Assembly: GCF_002101885.1 (NCBI RefSeq)
Contig: NZ_LQPS01000032.1
Coordinates: 1-64,000, forward strand
Direction: 5' to 3'
Origin: Mycolicibacter senuensis
Lineage (GTDB): Bacteria > Actinomycetota > Actinomycetes > Mycobacteriales > Mycobacteriaceae
DNA: 64,000 nt
Each line of letters starts with the position of its first letter. Within the stretch, counting starts at the first letter, position 1. A program made the position numbers and the translations under genes. Below are positions 25,825 through 33,648 of the stretch, piece by piece. Below the pieces are notes generated by a model. It saw only the letters and a list, made by a program, of their open reading frames with translations, was not told where the DNA came from and searched no databases.

Positions 25825-26430
25825 ATGGCACGCCGACGCGGCTGGGGCGGTAACCCGCCCCACAGCGACGAGGACGCCGGTCGGCGGATCATCGCCGCGG
25901 CCGTCGACCTGGTCGCCGAAACGGGGGCGGCGGTGTCGCTGGCCGACGTCGCCGCGTCGCTGGGCGTCATCCGCCAGACGGTGTACCGCTACTTCCCCAC
26001 CGCGGACGCCCTGATGCGTGCCGTGGCGATCGCCTCGGTCGACGACTTCCTGGACCGGCTCACCGAACACGTCCGGGGCATCCACGACCCCGCCGACGCG
26101 CTCACCGAAGGCACGCTCTACACCCTCGACGCGGTGATCCGCTCCCCGCACCTGGGCGCGATGCTGTCCTCCTCGTCGGCCCACAGCCGGGAGATGGCCT
26201 CCGAGGAGGCCCGGGCCTTCGGCATGCGGATGATCGAACGGTTCGACGTCGACTGGCCCGGGCACGGCTACGACGAGACGAGCCTGCGCGAACTGGTCGA
26301 GTTCACCCTGCGGGTCATGTTGTCGTTCGTCGTGGCCCCCAACGACCCCGGCCGGTCCCCCGATGAGCTGCGCCGGTTCCTGCGCCGCTGGCTGGGCGAA
26401 GCGGTCGCCGCCCAGCGCGGGCACCGGTAA
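25825..26430 (+). CDS. TetR-family transcriptional regulator
   Basis: A 201-residue regulator. The DNA-binding part is IIAAAVDLVAETGAAVSLAD, then VAASLGVIRQTVYRYFPTAD and ALMRAVAIASVDDFLDRL. The C-terminal domain contains YTLDAVIRSPHLGAMLSSSS and a terminal helix RRFLRRWLGEAVAAQ. It lies between two possible targets: the divergent metal-hydrolase/membrane-protein operon (81 bases away) and the co-directional mmpS-mmpL pair 115 bases downstream. The short gap to the divergent operon contains CATAC and GTATG half-sites. The first target is the more conventional arrangement. Confidence 0.92.
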   Translation: MARRRGWGGNPPHSDEDAGRRIIAAAVDLVAETGAAVSLADVAASLGVIRQTVYRYFPTADALMRAVAIASVDDFLDRLTEHVRGIHDPADALTEGTLYTLDAVIRSPHLGAMLSSSSAHSREMASEEARAFGMRMIERFDVDWPGHGYDETSLRELVEFTLRVMLSFVVAPNDPGRSPDELRRFLRRWLGEAVAAQRGHR

Positions 26431-26472
26431 CACCGATCGCGGACGGACCCGGGGACCGCCGCGCCCTGTTGC

Positions 26473-26507
26473 ATACCCCCTGGGGTGTTTAATACCCCCT
26501 GGGGTAT
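26473..26507. promoter_or_regulatory. Two C-tract/G-tract dyads upstream of mmpS
   Basis: Two 16-bp dyads 19 bp apart: ATACCCCCTGGGGTGT (26473-26488) and ATACCCCCTGGGGTAT (26492-26507). The outer ends extend the symmetry, GCATACCCC on the left and GGGGTATGC on the right. This resembles operators of the CsoR/RcnR/FrmR (DUF156) repressors. They sit 38 bases before the mmpS start. Which repressor binds is not shown; none of that family is encoded in the window. Confidence 0.55.
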
Positions 26508-26545
26508 GCTCGCGGACGTCGGGCGGATCGAAGGAGGTGCCGAAG

Positions 26546-26986
26546 ATGGCCACCATGTTCACCATCGCCAAGCGGGCCTGGGTGCCACTGGTGATCACCG
26601 CGGCCGCGGCCGCCGGAACCGCGGCGGTGGTCAACCTGCGCGGCGCGTTCGGCTCCGACGAGATCTTCCACTGGGACGGCAGCGGCTCGGCGCCCATCGC
26701 CTCGATCAACGAAAAGCGGGTTGTCTACGAGCTTTTCGGCCCGGACAACTCCGCGGGCGGGGTCAGTTACCTCGACGAGCAGACCCGGCCCGTGCAGGCG
26801 ACATTCACCGGGCTGCCATGGCGCTACACCATCACCACGACCAGCCCTGCGGCGATCGGCAACCTGGTGGCCCAGGGCGACGGGGACCGGATCGGTTGCC
26901 GCATCACCGTCAACGGCGTCGTCAAAGACGAACACGTCGCCGTCGGGCACCACGCCCAGACCTTCTGTCTGGTCAAAGCGGCATGA
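26546..26986 (+). CDS. MmpS-family accessory membrane protein
   Basis: A 146-residue protein with one N-terminal helix (RAWVPLVITAAAAAGTAAVV) and an extracytoplasmic beta-rich domain: VYELFGPDNSAGGVSYLDEQ, PWRYTITTTSPAAIGNLVAQ, CRITVNGVVKDE and the final CLVK, where the two cysteines probably pair. These are the standard MmpS blocks. MmpS proteins partner the co-encoded MmpL in moving lipids or siderophores across the envelope. AAGGAGG lies eight bases before the ATG, and the stop overlaps the mmpL start (ATGA). It is expressed from the promoter region carrying the two dyads. Confidence 0.93.
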   Translation: MATMFTIAKRAWVPLVITAAAAAGTAAVVNLRGAFGSDEIFHWDGSGSAPIASINEKRVVYELFGPDNSAGGVSYLDEQTRPVQATFTGLPWRYTITTTSPAAIGNLVAQGDGDRIGCRITVNGVVKDEHVAVGHHAQTFCLVKAA

Positions 26987-29838
26987 GCGGCCACACCGAC
27001 CCCCGCCCGCGCTACATGCGCCTGGTTCGCCGGCTGGCCTGGCCGCTGATCGCCTGCTGGTTGCTGTTGACCGTCGGACTCAACGTGCTGGTGCCGCCGA
27101 TCGAATCGGTGGCCCGTGAGCACGCGGTGACGATGTCCCCGCAGGATGCGCCCTCGCTGATCGCCGCGAAACACATCGGCGCGACGTTCGGTGAATTCGA
27201 CTCCGACTCGATGGTCATGCTGGTGATCGAGGGCGAGAGCGAACTGGGCCCGGACGCGCACCGCTACTACGACACGCTGATCGCGAAACTGTCCGCCGAT
27301 CACGAACACGTCCAGCACATCGCCGATCTGTGGGGCGATCCGATCACCGCCGCCGGCGTGCAGAGCAGTGACGGCCGCGCCGCCTACGCGCAGATCAACA
27401 CCGCCGGCGATCAGGGCAGCACGGCGGGCAACGAATCCGTCGACGCGGTGCGCCAGATCGTCGCCGCGGTGCCGGCACCCGACGGGGTGCGGGCCTACGT
27501 CACCGGCCAGGCGGCGCTGACCACCGATATGACCGAGGCCGCCGACAAATCCATGCTCAAAATGATGGCCGTCACCGGCGTGGTCATCATCATCATGCTG
27601 GCGCTGGTCTACCGTTCAGCGGCCACCGTGGCGCTGGCACTGGTGATGGTCGGCTTCGAGATGGGCACCGCCCGCGGCCTGGTCGCACTGCTCGGCAATG
27701 CCGGCCTGCTGGGATTCTCCACGTTCGTGGTCGCCATGCTGTCGTCGCTGGCGATCGCGGCCGGCACCGACTACGCGATCTTCCTGATCGGCCGCTACCA
27801 CGAGGCCCGCAATGCCGGAGAAGACCGTGAAACCGCCTGGTACTCGATGTTCCGCGGCACCTGGCACGTCATCGTGGGCTCGGGGCTGACGATCGCCGGC
27901 GCCTCGCTGTGCCTGCACTTCGCCCGACTGTCCTACTTCAAGGCACTGGGCATCCCCTCGGCGCTGGGCCTGTTGGTGGTGATCGCCGGTGCGCTGACCG
28001 TCGCCCCGGCCATCGTCGCGGTCGCCGCTCCGCTGCTCGACCCCAAGCGGGTCGAGGGTCGCGGCTGGCGCCGGATCGGCACCGTCAACGTCCGCTGGCC
28101 CGCCCCGGTGTTCGTGGCGGCGTTGCTGGTCACCCTGGTCGGGATGCTCGCGGTGCCGGGCATGAAGATCAGCTACAACGACCGGTACTACATCCCGGCC
28201 GATCTGCCCGCCAACGTCGGCTACGACGCGGCCGAACGGCATTTCAGCGCCGCCCGGATGAACCCCGACGTGCTGATGGTCGAGGCCGATCACGACCTGC
28301 GCAACCCGGCCGACATGATCATCCTGGACCGGATCGCCAAGAACATCTTCCGCACCCGCGGGGTGGAACGCGTCCAGAGCATCACCCGGCCGCTGGGCAG
28401 CCCCATCGACCACACATCAATACCGTTCCAGGTCAGCATGAGCGCCGTGCCGATCCAGGAGAACCTGCAGTTCATGAACAACCGGCTCGCCGACATACTC
28501 ACCATGAGCGACGATCTCGGCGCCGCCATCGACTCGATGAACCGGTTGCGCGGCCTGGTCTTACAGCTGGGCGACACCACCGGCCGGATGCACGCCGACA
28601 TGGCCGACGTCACCTCGACCGTCGACGAGATCCGGGATCACATCGCCGATTTCGACGATGTGGCCCGGCCGGTGCGCAACTACTTCTACTGGGAGCAGCA
28701 CTGCGCCGACATCCCGGTCTGTCACGCGGTGCGGTCGGTGTTCGACGCCTACGACGGCATGGATCGGTTCAGCCAGAAGATGCGGCCGCTGCTCGACGAC
28801 ATCAACGACATCGACGCGGTGATGCCGCAGATCGTCGAGCAGTTCACCCCCATGATCGCGGTCGCCGAATCCATGCGGGCCAGTCTGCTCAGCATGCACA
28901 GCAGCTTCGCCGGCCTGGTGACCCAGATGGCGCGGATGACCGACACCGCCACGGAGATGGGCCGAGCCTTCGACGCCTCCAAGGCCGACGACTACTTCTA
29001 CCTGCCGCCGGAGGCCTTCGACAACCCGGATTTCCAGAAAGGCTTGCAGCTCTTCGTGTCTCCGGACGGTACGGCCGCGCGGTTCATCGTCACCTACGAC
29101 GCCGATCCGGCCACCCCCAAGGGCATCTCCTTCGTGGAGCCGATGCTGGCCGCGGCCCACGACGCGGTGAAGGGCACACCGCTGACCGCCGCCAAGTTCT
29201 ATCTCACCGGCACCGCGGCGGTCTACAACGACATCCTGTCCGGTTCGGCCTACGACATCCTGATCGTCGGCGTGGCCGCGGTGACGCTGATCTTCATCGT
29301 GATGCTGCTGATCACCCGGGCACTGGTGGCCGCCGCCGTCATCGTCGGGACGGTGCTGCTGTCGCTGAGCGCCGCGTTCGGGCTGTCAGTGCTGGTGTGG
29401 CAGCACATCTTCGGGCTGCCACTGAACTGGATCGCCCCGGTGTTCGGGGTGATCATCCTGCTGGCCGTCGGCTCGGACTACAACCTGCTGCTGGTCTCGA
29501 GGTTCCAAGAGGAGATCCGGGCCGGAATCAGCACCGGAATCATCCGCTCCGTCGGCGGAACCGGGTCGGTCGTCACCGCGGCAGGTCTGGTGTTCGCCTT
29601 CACCATGATGTCGATGGCGGTCAGCGACCTGTACTCGATCGGCCAGGCCGGCACCACGATCGGGCTCGGGCTGCTGTTCGACACCTTGATCGTGCGGTCG
29701 TTCCTGACCCCGTCGATCGCGGCGCTGCTCGGCCGCTGGTTCTGGTGGCCGTTACGGGTGCCGCCGCCGCATGCCGCGGCCTTCGGCGCGACGGTGCCCG
29801 CGCCTAGCCGGCAGCCGGTGACCGCGGGATCACTGTAG
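26983..29838 (+). CDS. MmpL-family RND lipid transporter
   Basis: A 951-residue RND-type transporter. TM1 is near residues 16-36. The first periplasmic domain is followed by a helix bundle with [20 protein letters not shown], the second by [20 protein letters not shown]; each carries the Asp-Tyr pair of the proton relay seen in MmpL proteins. The large second periplasmic loop contains [20 protein letters not shown] with two cysteines, as in the MmpL4/5 group. It should export an envelope lipid or glycolipid, driven by protons, with its MmpS. The stop lies 35 bases inside the convergent PPE gene. The cargo is unknown, although a neighbouring FAAL suggests a lipopeptide or polyketide lipid. Confidence 0.94.
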   Translation: MSGHTDPRPRYMRLVRRLAWPLIACWLLLTVGLNVLVPPIESVAREHAVTMSPQDAPSLIAAKHIGATFGEFDSDSMVMLVIEGESELGPDAHRYYDTLIAKLSADHEHVQHIADLWGDPITAAGVQSSDGRAAYAQINTAGDQGSTAGNESVDAVRQIVAAVPAPDGVRAYVTGQAALTTDMTEAADKSMLKMMAVTGVVIIIMLALVYRSAATVALALVMVGFEMGTARGLVALLGNAGLLGFSTFVVAMLSSLAIAAGTDYAIFLIGRYHEARNAGEDRETAWYSMFRGTWHVIVGSGLTIAGASLCLHFARLSYFKALGIPSALGLLVVIAGALTVAPAIVAVAAPLLDPKRVEGRGWRRIGTVNVRWPAPVFVAALLVTLVGMLAVPGMKISYNDRYYIPADLPANVGYDAAERHFSAARMNPDVLMVEADHDLRNPADMIILDRIAKNIFRTRGVERVQSITRPLGSPIDHTSIPFQVSMSAVPIQENLQFMNNRLADILTMSDDLGAAIDSMNRLRGLVLQLGDTTGRMHADMADVTSTVDEIRDHIADFDDVARPVRNYFYWEQHCADIPVCHAVRSVFDAYDGMDRFSQKMRPLLDDINDIDAVMPQIVEQFTPMIAVAESMRASLLSMHSSFAGLVTQMARMTDTATEMGRAFDASKADDYFYLPPEAFDNPDFQKGLQLFVSPDGTAARFIVTYDADPATPKGISFVEPMLAAAHDAVKGTPLTAAKFYLTGTAAVYNDILSGSAYDILIVGVAAVTLIFIVMLLITRALVAAAVIVGTVLLSLSAAFGLSVLVWQHIFGLPLNWIAPVFGVIILLAVGSDYNLLLVSRFQEEIRAGISTGIIRSVGGTGSVVTAAGLVFAFTMMSMAVSDLYSIGQAGTTIGLGLLFDTLIVRSFLTPSIAALLGRWFWWPLRVPPPHAAAFGATVPAPSRQPVTAGSL

Positions 29839-30949
29839 GCCGAAAGTCGTACTGGGTGGCGGTGGCGCCGAAGCCACCGCGCCCAGCCAGACTCCCGACC
29901 GGGACCATCGGCGGCACCCCGGCGGGGTGTCCGGCCGTTCCCGCCACCGAACCGGTGACCGGCAATCCCGCGGCGGTCGGGCCGGTCGCTGCACCCACGC
30001 CGGTCCAGCCGGGCGGCACCGACAGCGCGCCGATCGAAGCGGACCGGCCCAGACCCGCCGTCGCCGCCTGCCCTGACGTGAGGCCGGTCAGCGTCACCGT
30101 GCCGCTGCCGGAGGTCAGCGCCCCGGACGCTGCGATCGGTGCCGCCGCACCGGCCGCGGCCCCCTTGGCGCCGTTGGTGCCGCTCATCAGCATCCGCATC
30201 AGCATGGTCATCGGCATCATCGCCATCCGCAACGGCATGGTCAGCGAGGTCAGCCCGGACAGTGACGCAGCCGAGCCATTCGCGGGCGTCTCGGTCGCCG
30301 GCGCCGCCAGGGTCTGCAGTGCCGCCGGGGTCGCCGAGATCAGCTGCGGCCCTTGAGTCATCAAGGTTTCGGCGTCGGCTCCGGTGGTGGCCGCAGCGGA
30401 CGCCGAGCACGCCTGGCCGGACGGCTCGGTGGTCTGCGGCGGTGAGGTGAACGGGCTGACCCGGGTGGCCACCGCCGACGCTCCGGCATAGCCGTACATC
30501 GCCGCCGTGTCCTGAGCCCACATCTCCAGGTAGTCCGCTTCGGTGGTGGCGATCGCCGCGGTGTTCTGCCCCAGGATGTTCGTCGCGGTCAGCGTCGCCT
30601 GCAGACTGCGGTTCGCCGTGATGAGGGGCGGCGGAATCGTGGCGGCGAACGCGGTTTCGTAAGCCGACACCGCCGCCGACACCTGGGCAGCCGCCTGCTG
30701 CGCCTGCGCCCCGGTGGCGTTGAGCCAGGTGATGTAGGGACTGGCCGCGGCCGCCATGGCCGCCGACGACGGCCCCGCCCACGACCCGGTGGTCAGGCCG
30801 GCGATCACCGACGCGTAGGACGCGGCCGCCGAGTTCAGCTCGCCGGCCAGCTCCTGCCAGGCCGTCGCGGCGGCCAGCAACGAACCCGGCCCGCCCCCGG
30901 CGTAGATCCGCGCCGAATTGATCTCCGGCGGCAGGACTCCGAAATCCAT
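29804..30949 (-). CDS. PPE-family protein, SVP subgroup
   Basis: A 381-residue PPE protein. The PPE domain spans about residues 1-175: [20 protein letters not shown], the WxG-type turn [13 protein letters not shown], and [24 protein letters not shown] [19 protein letters not shown] Gly/Ala/Thr-rich middle leads to [11 protein letters not shown], the GxxSVPxxW motif that defines the SVP group. ATG 30949 has GGGGAGG seven bases upstream. There is no partner PE gene or ESX locus nearby, so its secretion partner must be elsewhere. The 3' end overlaps the mmpL gene by 35 bases on the other strand. A role at the cell surface or in nutrient uptake is known for some relatives only. Confidence 0.93.
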   Translation of the reverse strand: MDFGVLPPEINSARIYAGGGPGSLLAAATAWQELAGELNSAAASYASVIAGLTTGSWAGPSSAAMAAAASPYITWLNATGAQAQQAAAQVSAAVSAYETAFAATIPPPLITANRSLQATLTATNILGQNTAAIATTEADYLEMWAQDTAAMYGYAGASAVATRVSPFTSPPQTTEPSGQACSASAAATTGADAETLMTQGPQLISATPAALQTLAAPATETPANGSAASLSGLTSLTMPLRMAMMPMTMLMRMLMSGTNGAKGAAAGAAAPIAASGALTSGSGTVTLTGLTSGQAATAGLGRSASIGALSVPPGWTGVGAATGPTAAGLPVTGSVAGTAGHPAGVPPMVPVGSLAGRGGFGATATQYDFRPTVIPRSPAAG

Positions 30950-30964
30950 CGCCTCCCCTTGTGT

Positions 30965-30981
30965 CCTGGTCGGCGACCAGG
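30965..30981. promoter_or_regulatory. Inverted repeat upstream of the PPE gene
   Basis: CCTGGTC-GGC-GACCAGG, a perfect 7-bp dyad 15 bases before the PPE start and 104 bases after the FAAL stop. It could be an operator, a leader hairpin near the ribosome site, or a terminator of the upstream transcript. No T-run follows. Confidence 0.35.
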
Positions 30982-31085
30982 CCGACGAGTCTTTTGGGAA
31001 GGCTAGCCAGCAGCTTTTGGTGTCCCGCATGTCCCGGCTGTGCGCCCGCTGTGCGGTGCCGGCGATGACGCCCCCGGGGTCGGCG

Positions 31086-32903
31086 TCAGCCCAGCGCGCC
31101 CGACAGGTACTGCTCGCGACAGGCCGTACGCCCGAGTTTGCCGCTGGTGGTGCGTGGGATCGTGCCCGCGCGGACGAACCGGATGTCCGCGGCGGCCAAC
31201 CCGTGCACCCGGGACACCTCCGCGCGGATCGCCGCGATCGCCGGCGCCGGATCCTGGCGGCCGGTCCCGGTAGCGCGCTCGGCGACGATCACCAATCGGT
31301 CGGCGTGATCGGCGGTGAACGCCACCGCGTACCCGGTGCGCACCATCGGTGAGGCCTGTGCCACCGTGGCCTCGACGTCGTGCGCGTAGTGACCGCGCCC
31401 CTCGATGGTCATCAGGTCGACCGTCCGGCCGGTCACATACAGCTCGCCGTCGCGGTAGAACCCGAGATCGCTGGTGCGCAGCCAACTGCCGTCGACGGGC
31501 GCACCCTCGGCGTGACTGCCCCGGCTCAACCGGCGCTGCAACCGCGCACCGAACACCCGTCGGGTCTCTTCCGGCCGGCGCCAATAGCCGGCGGTCACGT
31601 TGTCGCCGTGCAGCCAGATCTCACCGATGTGGCCGTCAGGCAACTCCCGACCGGTTTCGGCGTCCACGATGACCGCCCACAGGCTGCGCGCGACCCGGCC
31701 GCAGGACACCGCAGCCACCGCATCCGGGGCGTCGGCAGCCACCGGCACCGCCCGGCCCGCACCGAGTCGCTCACGCCCCAGGTGCAGCACACTGGCCTCG
31801 GCGTCGGGGTCGATCGTCGCCACGAACAAAGTGGCCTCGGCGATGCCGTAGGACGGCTTGATCGCGGTGCGCGACAAGCCGTATGGGGCGAATGCCTCGG
31901 TGAAAGCCCTGACCGCCGGCATGCTCACCGGCTCGGATCCGATGATCATCACCACGCCGGTCAGGTCGATGTCGGCGCCCGGCGCCGGCCGGCCGCGCTG
32001 GGCGGTCAGCTCGTAGGCGAAGTTCGGCGCCGCGGTGACCACCCGCCCGCGCCGCGACGCGTCCGACAGGGCGTTGATCCAGCGCTGCGGCCGGCGGATG
32101 AATGCGGTCGGCGAGATCAGCGTGGAGTGACCGCCATAAACCGTGGGAAATCCGATCATCGACAGACCCATGTCATGGTAGAGCGGTAACCAGCTGAGCC
32201 CGTGGGTGTTTCGGTCCAGCATGTCGATCGACAGGATCATCTGCAGCAGGTTGGTTCCCACGGCACGGTGGGTCACCTGCACGCCTACCGGCGGCCGGGT
32301 GGTGCCCGAGGTGTACTGCAGATGCGACACGCCGTCGATGTCGATGCGCACCGGCACGAATGCTGCGGCGGCCGAGTCCGGGATCTCGTCGATGACCAGG
32401 ATGTGCGGCCGCAACGGCTGTGGGAGCCCGCGAAGAAAGTCTTCGACGGTGTGCCGCGCCGCCGCCGTGGTCAGGACCACCGACGGCGCGGAGTCGCGCA
32501 ACGCGGTGCCGAGGCGTGCGGCGTGGCCCGGCAGTTCGGGGGCGAACAGCGGCACCGCAATGGTGCCGCACTTGATCGCCGCATAAAATCCGGCGACGTA
32601 GTCGAGTCCCTGCGGCGCCAGGATCCCCACCCGGTCGCCCGGGGCGCTGACCTCTTGCAGCCGGGCGCCGATGGCGCGCATTCGGCCGCCGAGTTGTTCC
32701 CAGGTCAGCTCCACCGCCCGGCCCTCGACCGGACCGGCGTAATCGAGGAATCGGAAGGCCACCGCGTCGCCGACATTGGCGATGTTGCGGTCGATCAGCG
32801 AGATCAGGGTGGCATCCGGCGGCAGGGCGATGCCGCCGTCCGCATCCAGGCACTCCTCGATCTGGATCAGGCCCTTGAGCGCTCCCGGCTGCGGCTGAAC
32901 CAT
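31086..32903 (-). CDS. Fatty acyl-AMP ligase (FadD/FAAL)
   Basis: A 605-residue adenylating enzyme. Core motifs are [15 protein letters not shown] (A3 phosphate loop), [22 protein letters not shown] (A5) and [18 protein letters not shown] (A7/A8). The insertion between FGARLQRRL and the A8 block is typical of FAALs, which hold acyl-AMP and pass it to an acyl carrier protein or polyketide synthase instead of CoA. The end, [20 protein letters not shown], contains the A10 lysine. No PKS, NRPS or carrier protein is in the window, so the acceptor is elsewhere. Together with two MmpL exporters it points to a surface lipid. ATG 32903 gives the family-like start. Confidence 0.92.
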   Translation of the reverse strand: MVQPQPGALKGLIQIEECLDADGGIALPPDATLISLIDRNIANVGDAVAFRFLDYAGPVEGRAVELTWEQLGGRMRAIGARLQEVSAPGDRVGILAPQGLDYVAGFYAAIKCGTIAVPLFAPELPGHAARLGTALRDSAPSVVLTTAAARHTVEDFLRGLPQPLRPHILVIDEIPDSAAAAFVPVRIDIDGVSHLQYTSGTTRPPVGVQVTHRAVGTNLLQMILSIDMLDRNTHGLSWLPLYHDMGLSMIGFPTVYGGHSTLISPTAFIRRPQRWINALSDASRRGRVVTAAPNFAYELTAQRGRPAPGADIDLTGVVMIIGSEPVSMPAVRAFTEAFAPYGLSRTAIKPSYGIAEATLFVATIDPDAEASVLHLGRERLGAGRAVPVAADAPDAVAAVSCGRVARSLWAVIVDAETGRELPDGHIGEIWLHGDNVTAGYWRRPEETRRVFGARLQRRLSRGSHAEGAPVDGSWLRTSDLGFYRDGELYVTGRTVDLMTIEGRGHYAHDVEATVAQASPMVRTGYAVAFTADHADRLVIVAERATGTGRQDPAPAIAAIRAEVSRVHGLAAADIRFVRAGTIPRTTSGKLGRTACREQYLSGALG

Positions 32904-32939
32904 GACCCGCAGTCTAGAGGGCGGCGCCGTCCCGCTCCG

Positions 32940-32967
32940 GTGTTGACCGGCGTGCCTGCCGGAACAC
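32940..32967. promoter_or_regulatory. Bulged inverted repeat between tetR and the FAAL gene
   Basis: GTGTT-(GA)-CCGGC, a six-base loop, then GCCGG-AACAC: ten paired bases with a two-base bulge. It lies 36 bases before the FAAL start and 18 after the tetR stop, both on the minus strand. It can be the terminator of the mmpS-mmpL-tetR transcript or an operator for the FAAL gene. Confidence 0.4.
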
Positions 32968-32985
32968 ATCGGGCCGCGGCGTGCG

Positions 32986-33648
32986 CTACTCCGCACCCCC
33001 GGGCGCGGTGTTCGCCGCGCAGACCGCAGGCAGGATCAGCGTGTCGATGACCCGCCGGATGAACGTCGCGTCGACGCTCTGACCGTTGATGGCCTGCATC
33101 AGGCCCAGGCCGGTCAGGACGTCGGCGATCAGCGACCAGTCCCGGCCGGGCGCGAGCTCACCGCGCGCCTCCGCCCGGTTGAGGATGGCTGTCACCATCC
33201 GTCTGCCCTTCAGCAGCAGCAGATCGTCGAGGGCCGACGTGAGGTGCTGGTCGTGCATCGCCTCCATCGCCACCCGCAGCACCAGATCGTTGGGGATCCG
33301 CTGACTGTCGTTACGCGCCACACGTTCAACCAGCGCATCGAAGTCACCGGCGAGGCTGCCGGTGTCCGGGGCGGCGTCGTCGATCAGGTCGGGCCGCCAG
33401 TACACCAGCGCATCGGTGATCAACGCCGCCTTCGACGACCAGCGGCGGTAGATCGCGGCCTTGCCGACCCCGGCGCGGGTGGCGACGTCGTTCATGTTCG
33501 TGCCGTTGTAACCGTGCTCGGTCAACGCGGCCAGCGCGGCATCCAGAATCGCGGAATCACGCGAGCGATCGAGCCGGCCGTCGGTGCGTTGGCGCAGTCT
33601 CGATCTCGTCTCCGCCCTGCGCCCCGAACCAGCGACCGACAACGCCAT
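32986..33648 (-). CDS. TetR-family transcriptional regulator
   Basis: A 220-residue TetR protein. The basic N terminus (RRAETRSRLRQRTDGRLDRS) precedes ILDAALAALTEHGYNGTNMN and DVATRAGVGKAAIYRRWSSK, the helix-turn-helix of the AcrR/TetR_C_16-like type. The effector half includes RIPNDLVLRVAMEAMHDQHL and LIADVLTGLGLMQAINGQSV. The ATG at 33648 shares one base with the mmpL stop (TGATG); a GTG three bases earlier is possible. As the third gene of the mmpS-mmpL-tetR unit, it probably represses its own operon or the FAAL/PPE genes downstream, in the same manner as other mmpL-linked repressors. Confidence 0.91.
   Translation of the reverse strand: MALSVAGSGRRAETRSRLRQRTDGRLDRSRDSAILDAALAALTEHGYNGTNMNDVATRAGVGKAAIYRRWSSKAALITDALVYWRPDLIDDAAPDTGSLAGDFDALVERVARNDSQRIPNDLVLRVAMEAMHDQHLTSALDDLLLLKGRRMVTAILNRAEARGELAPGRDWSLIADVLTGLGLMQAINGQSVDATFIRRVIDTLILPAVCAANTAPGGAE

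Noticed and set aside
27909..29807. A 632-codon frame in the +1 phase inside mmpL
   Set aside because: Arg/His/Gly-rich shadow with no domain; mmpL in the other phase has all family motifs.
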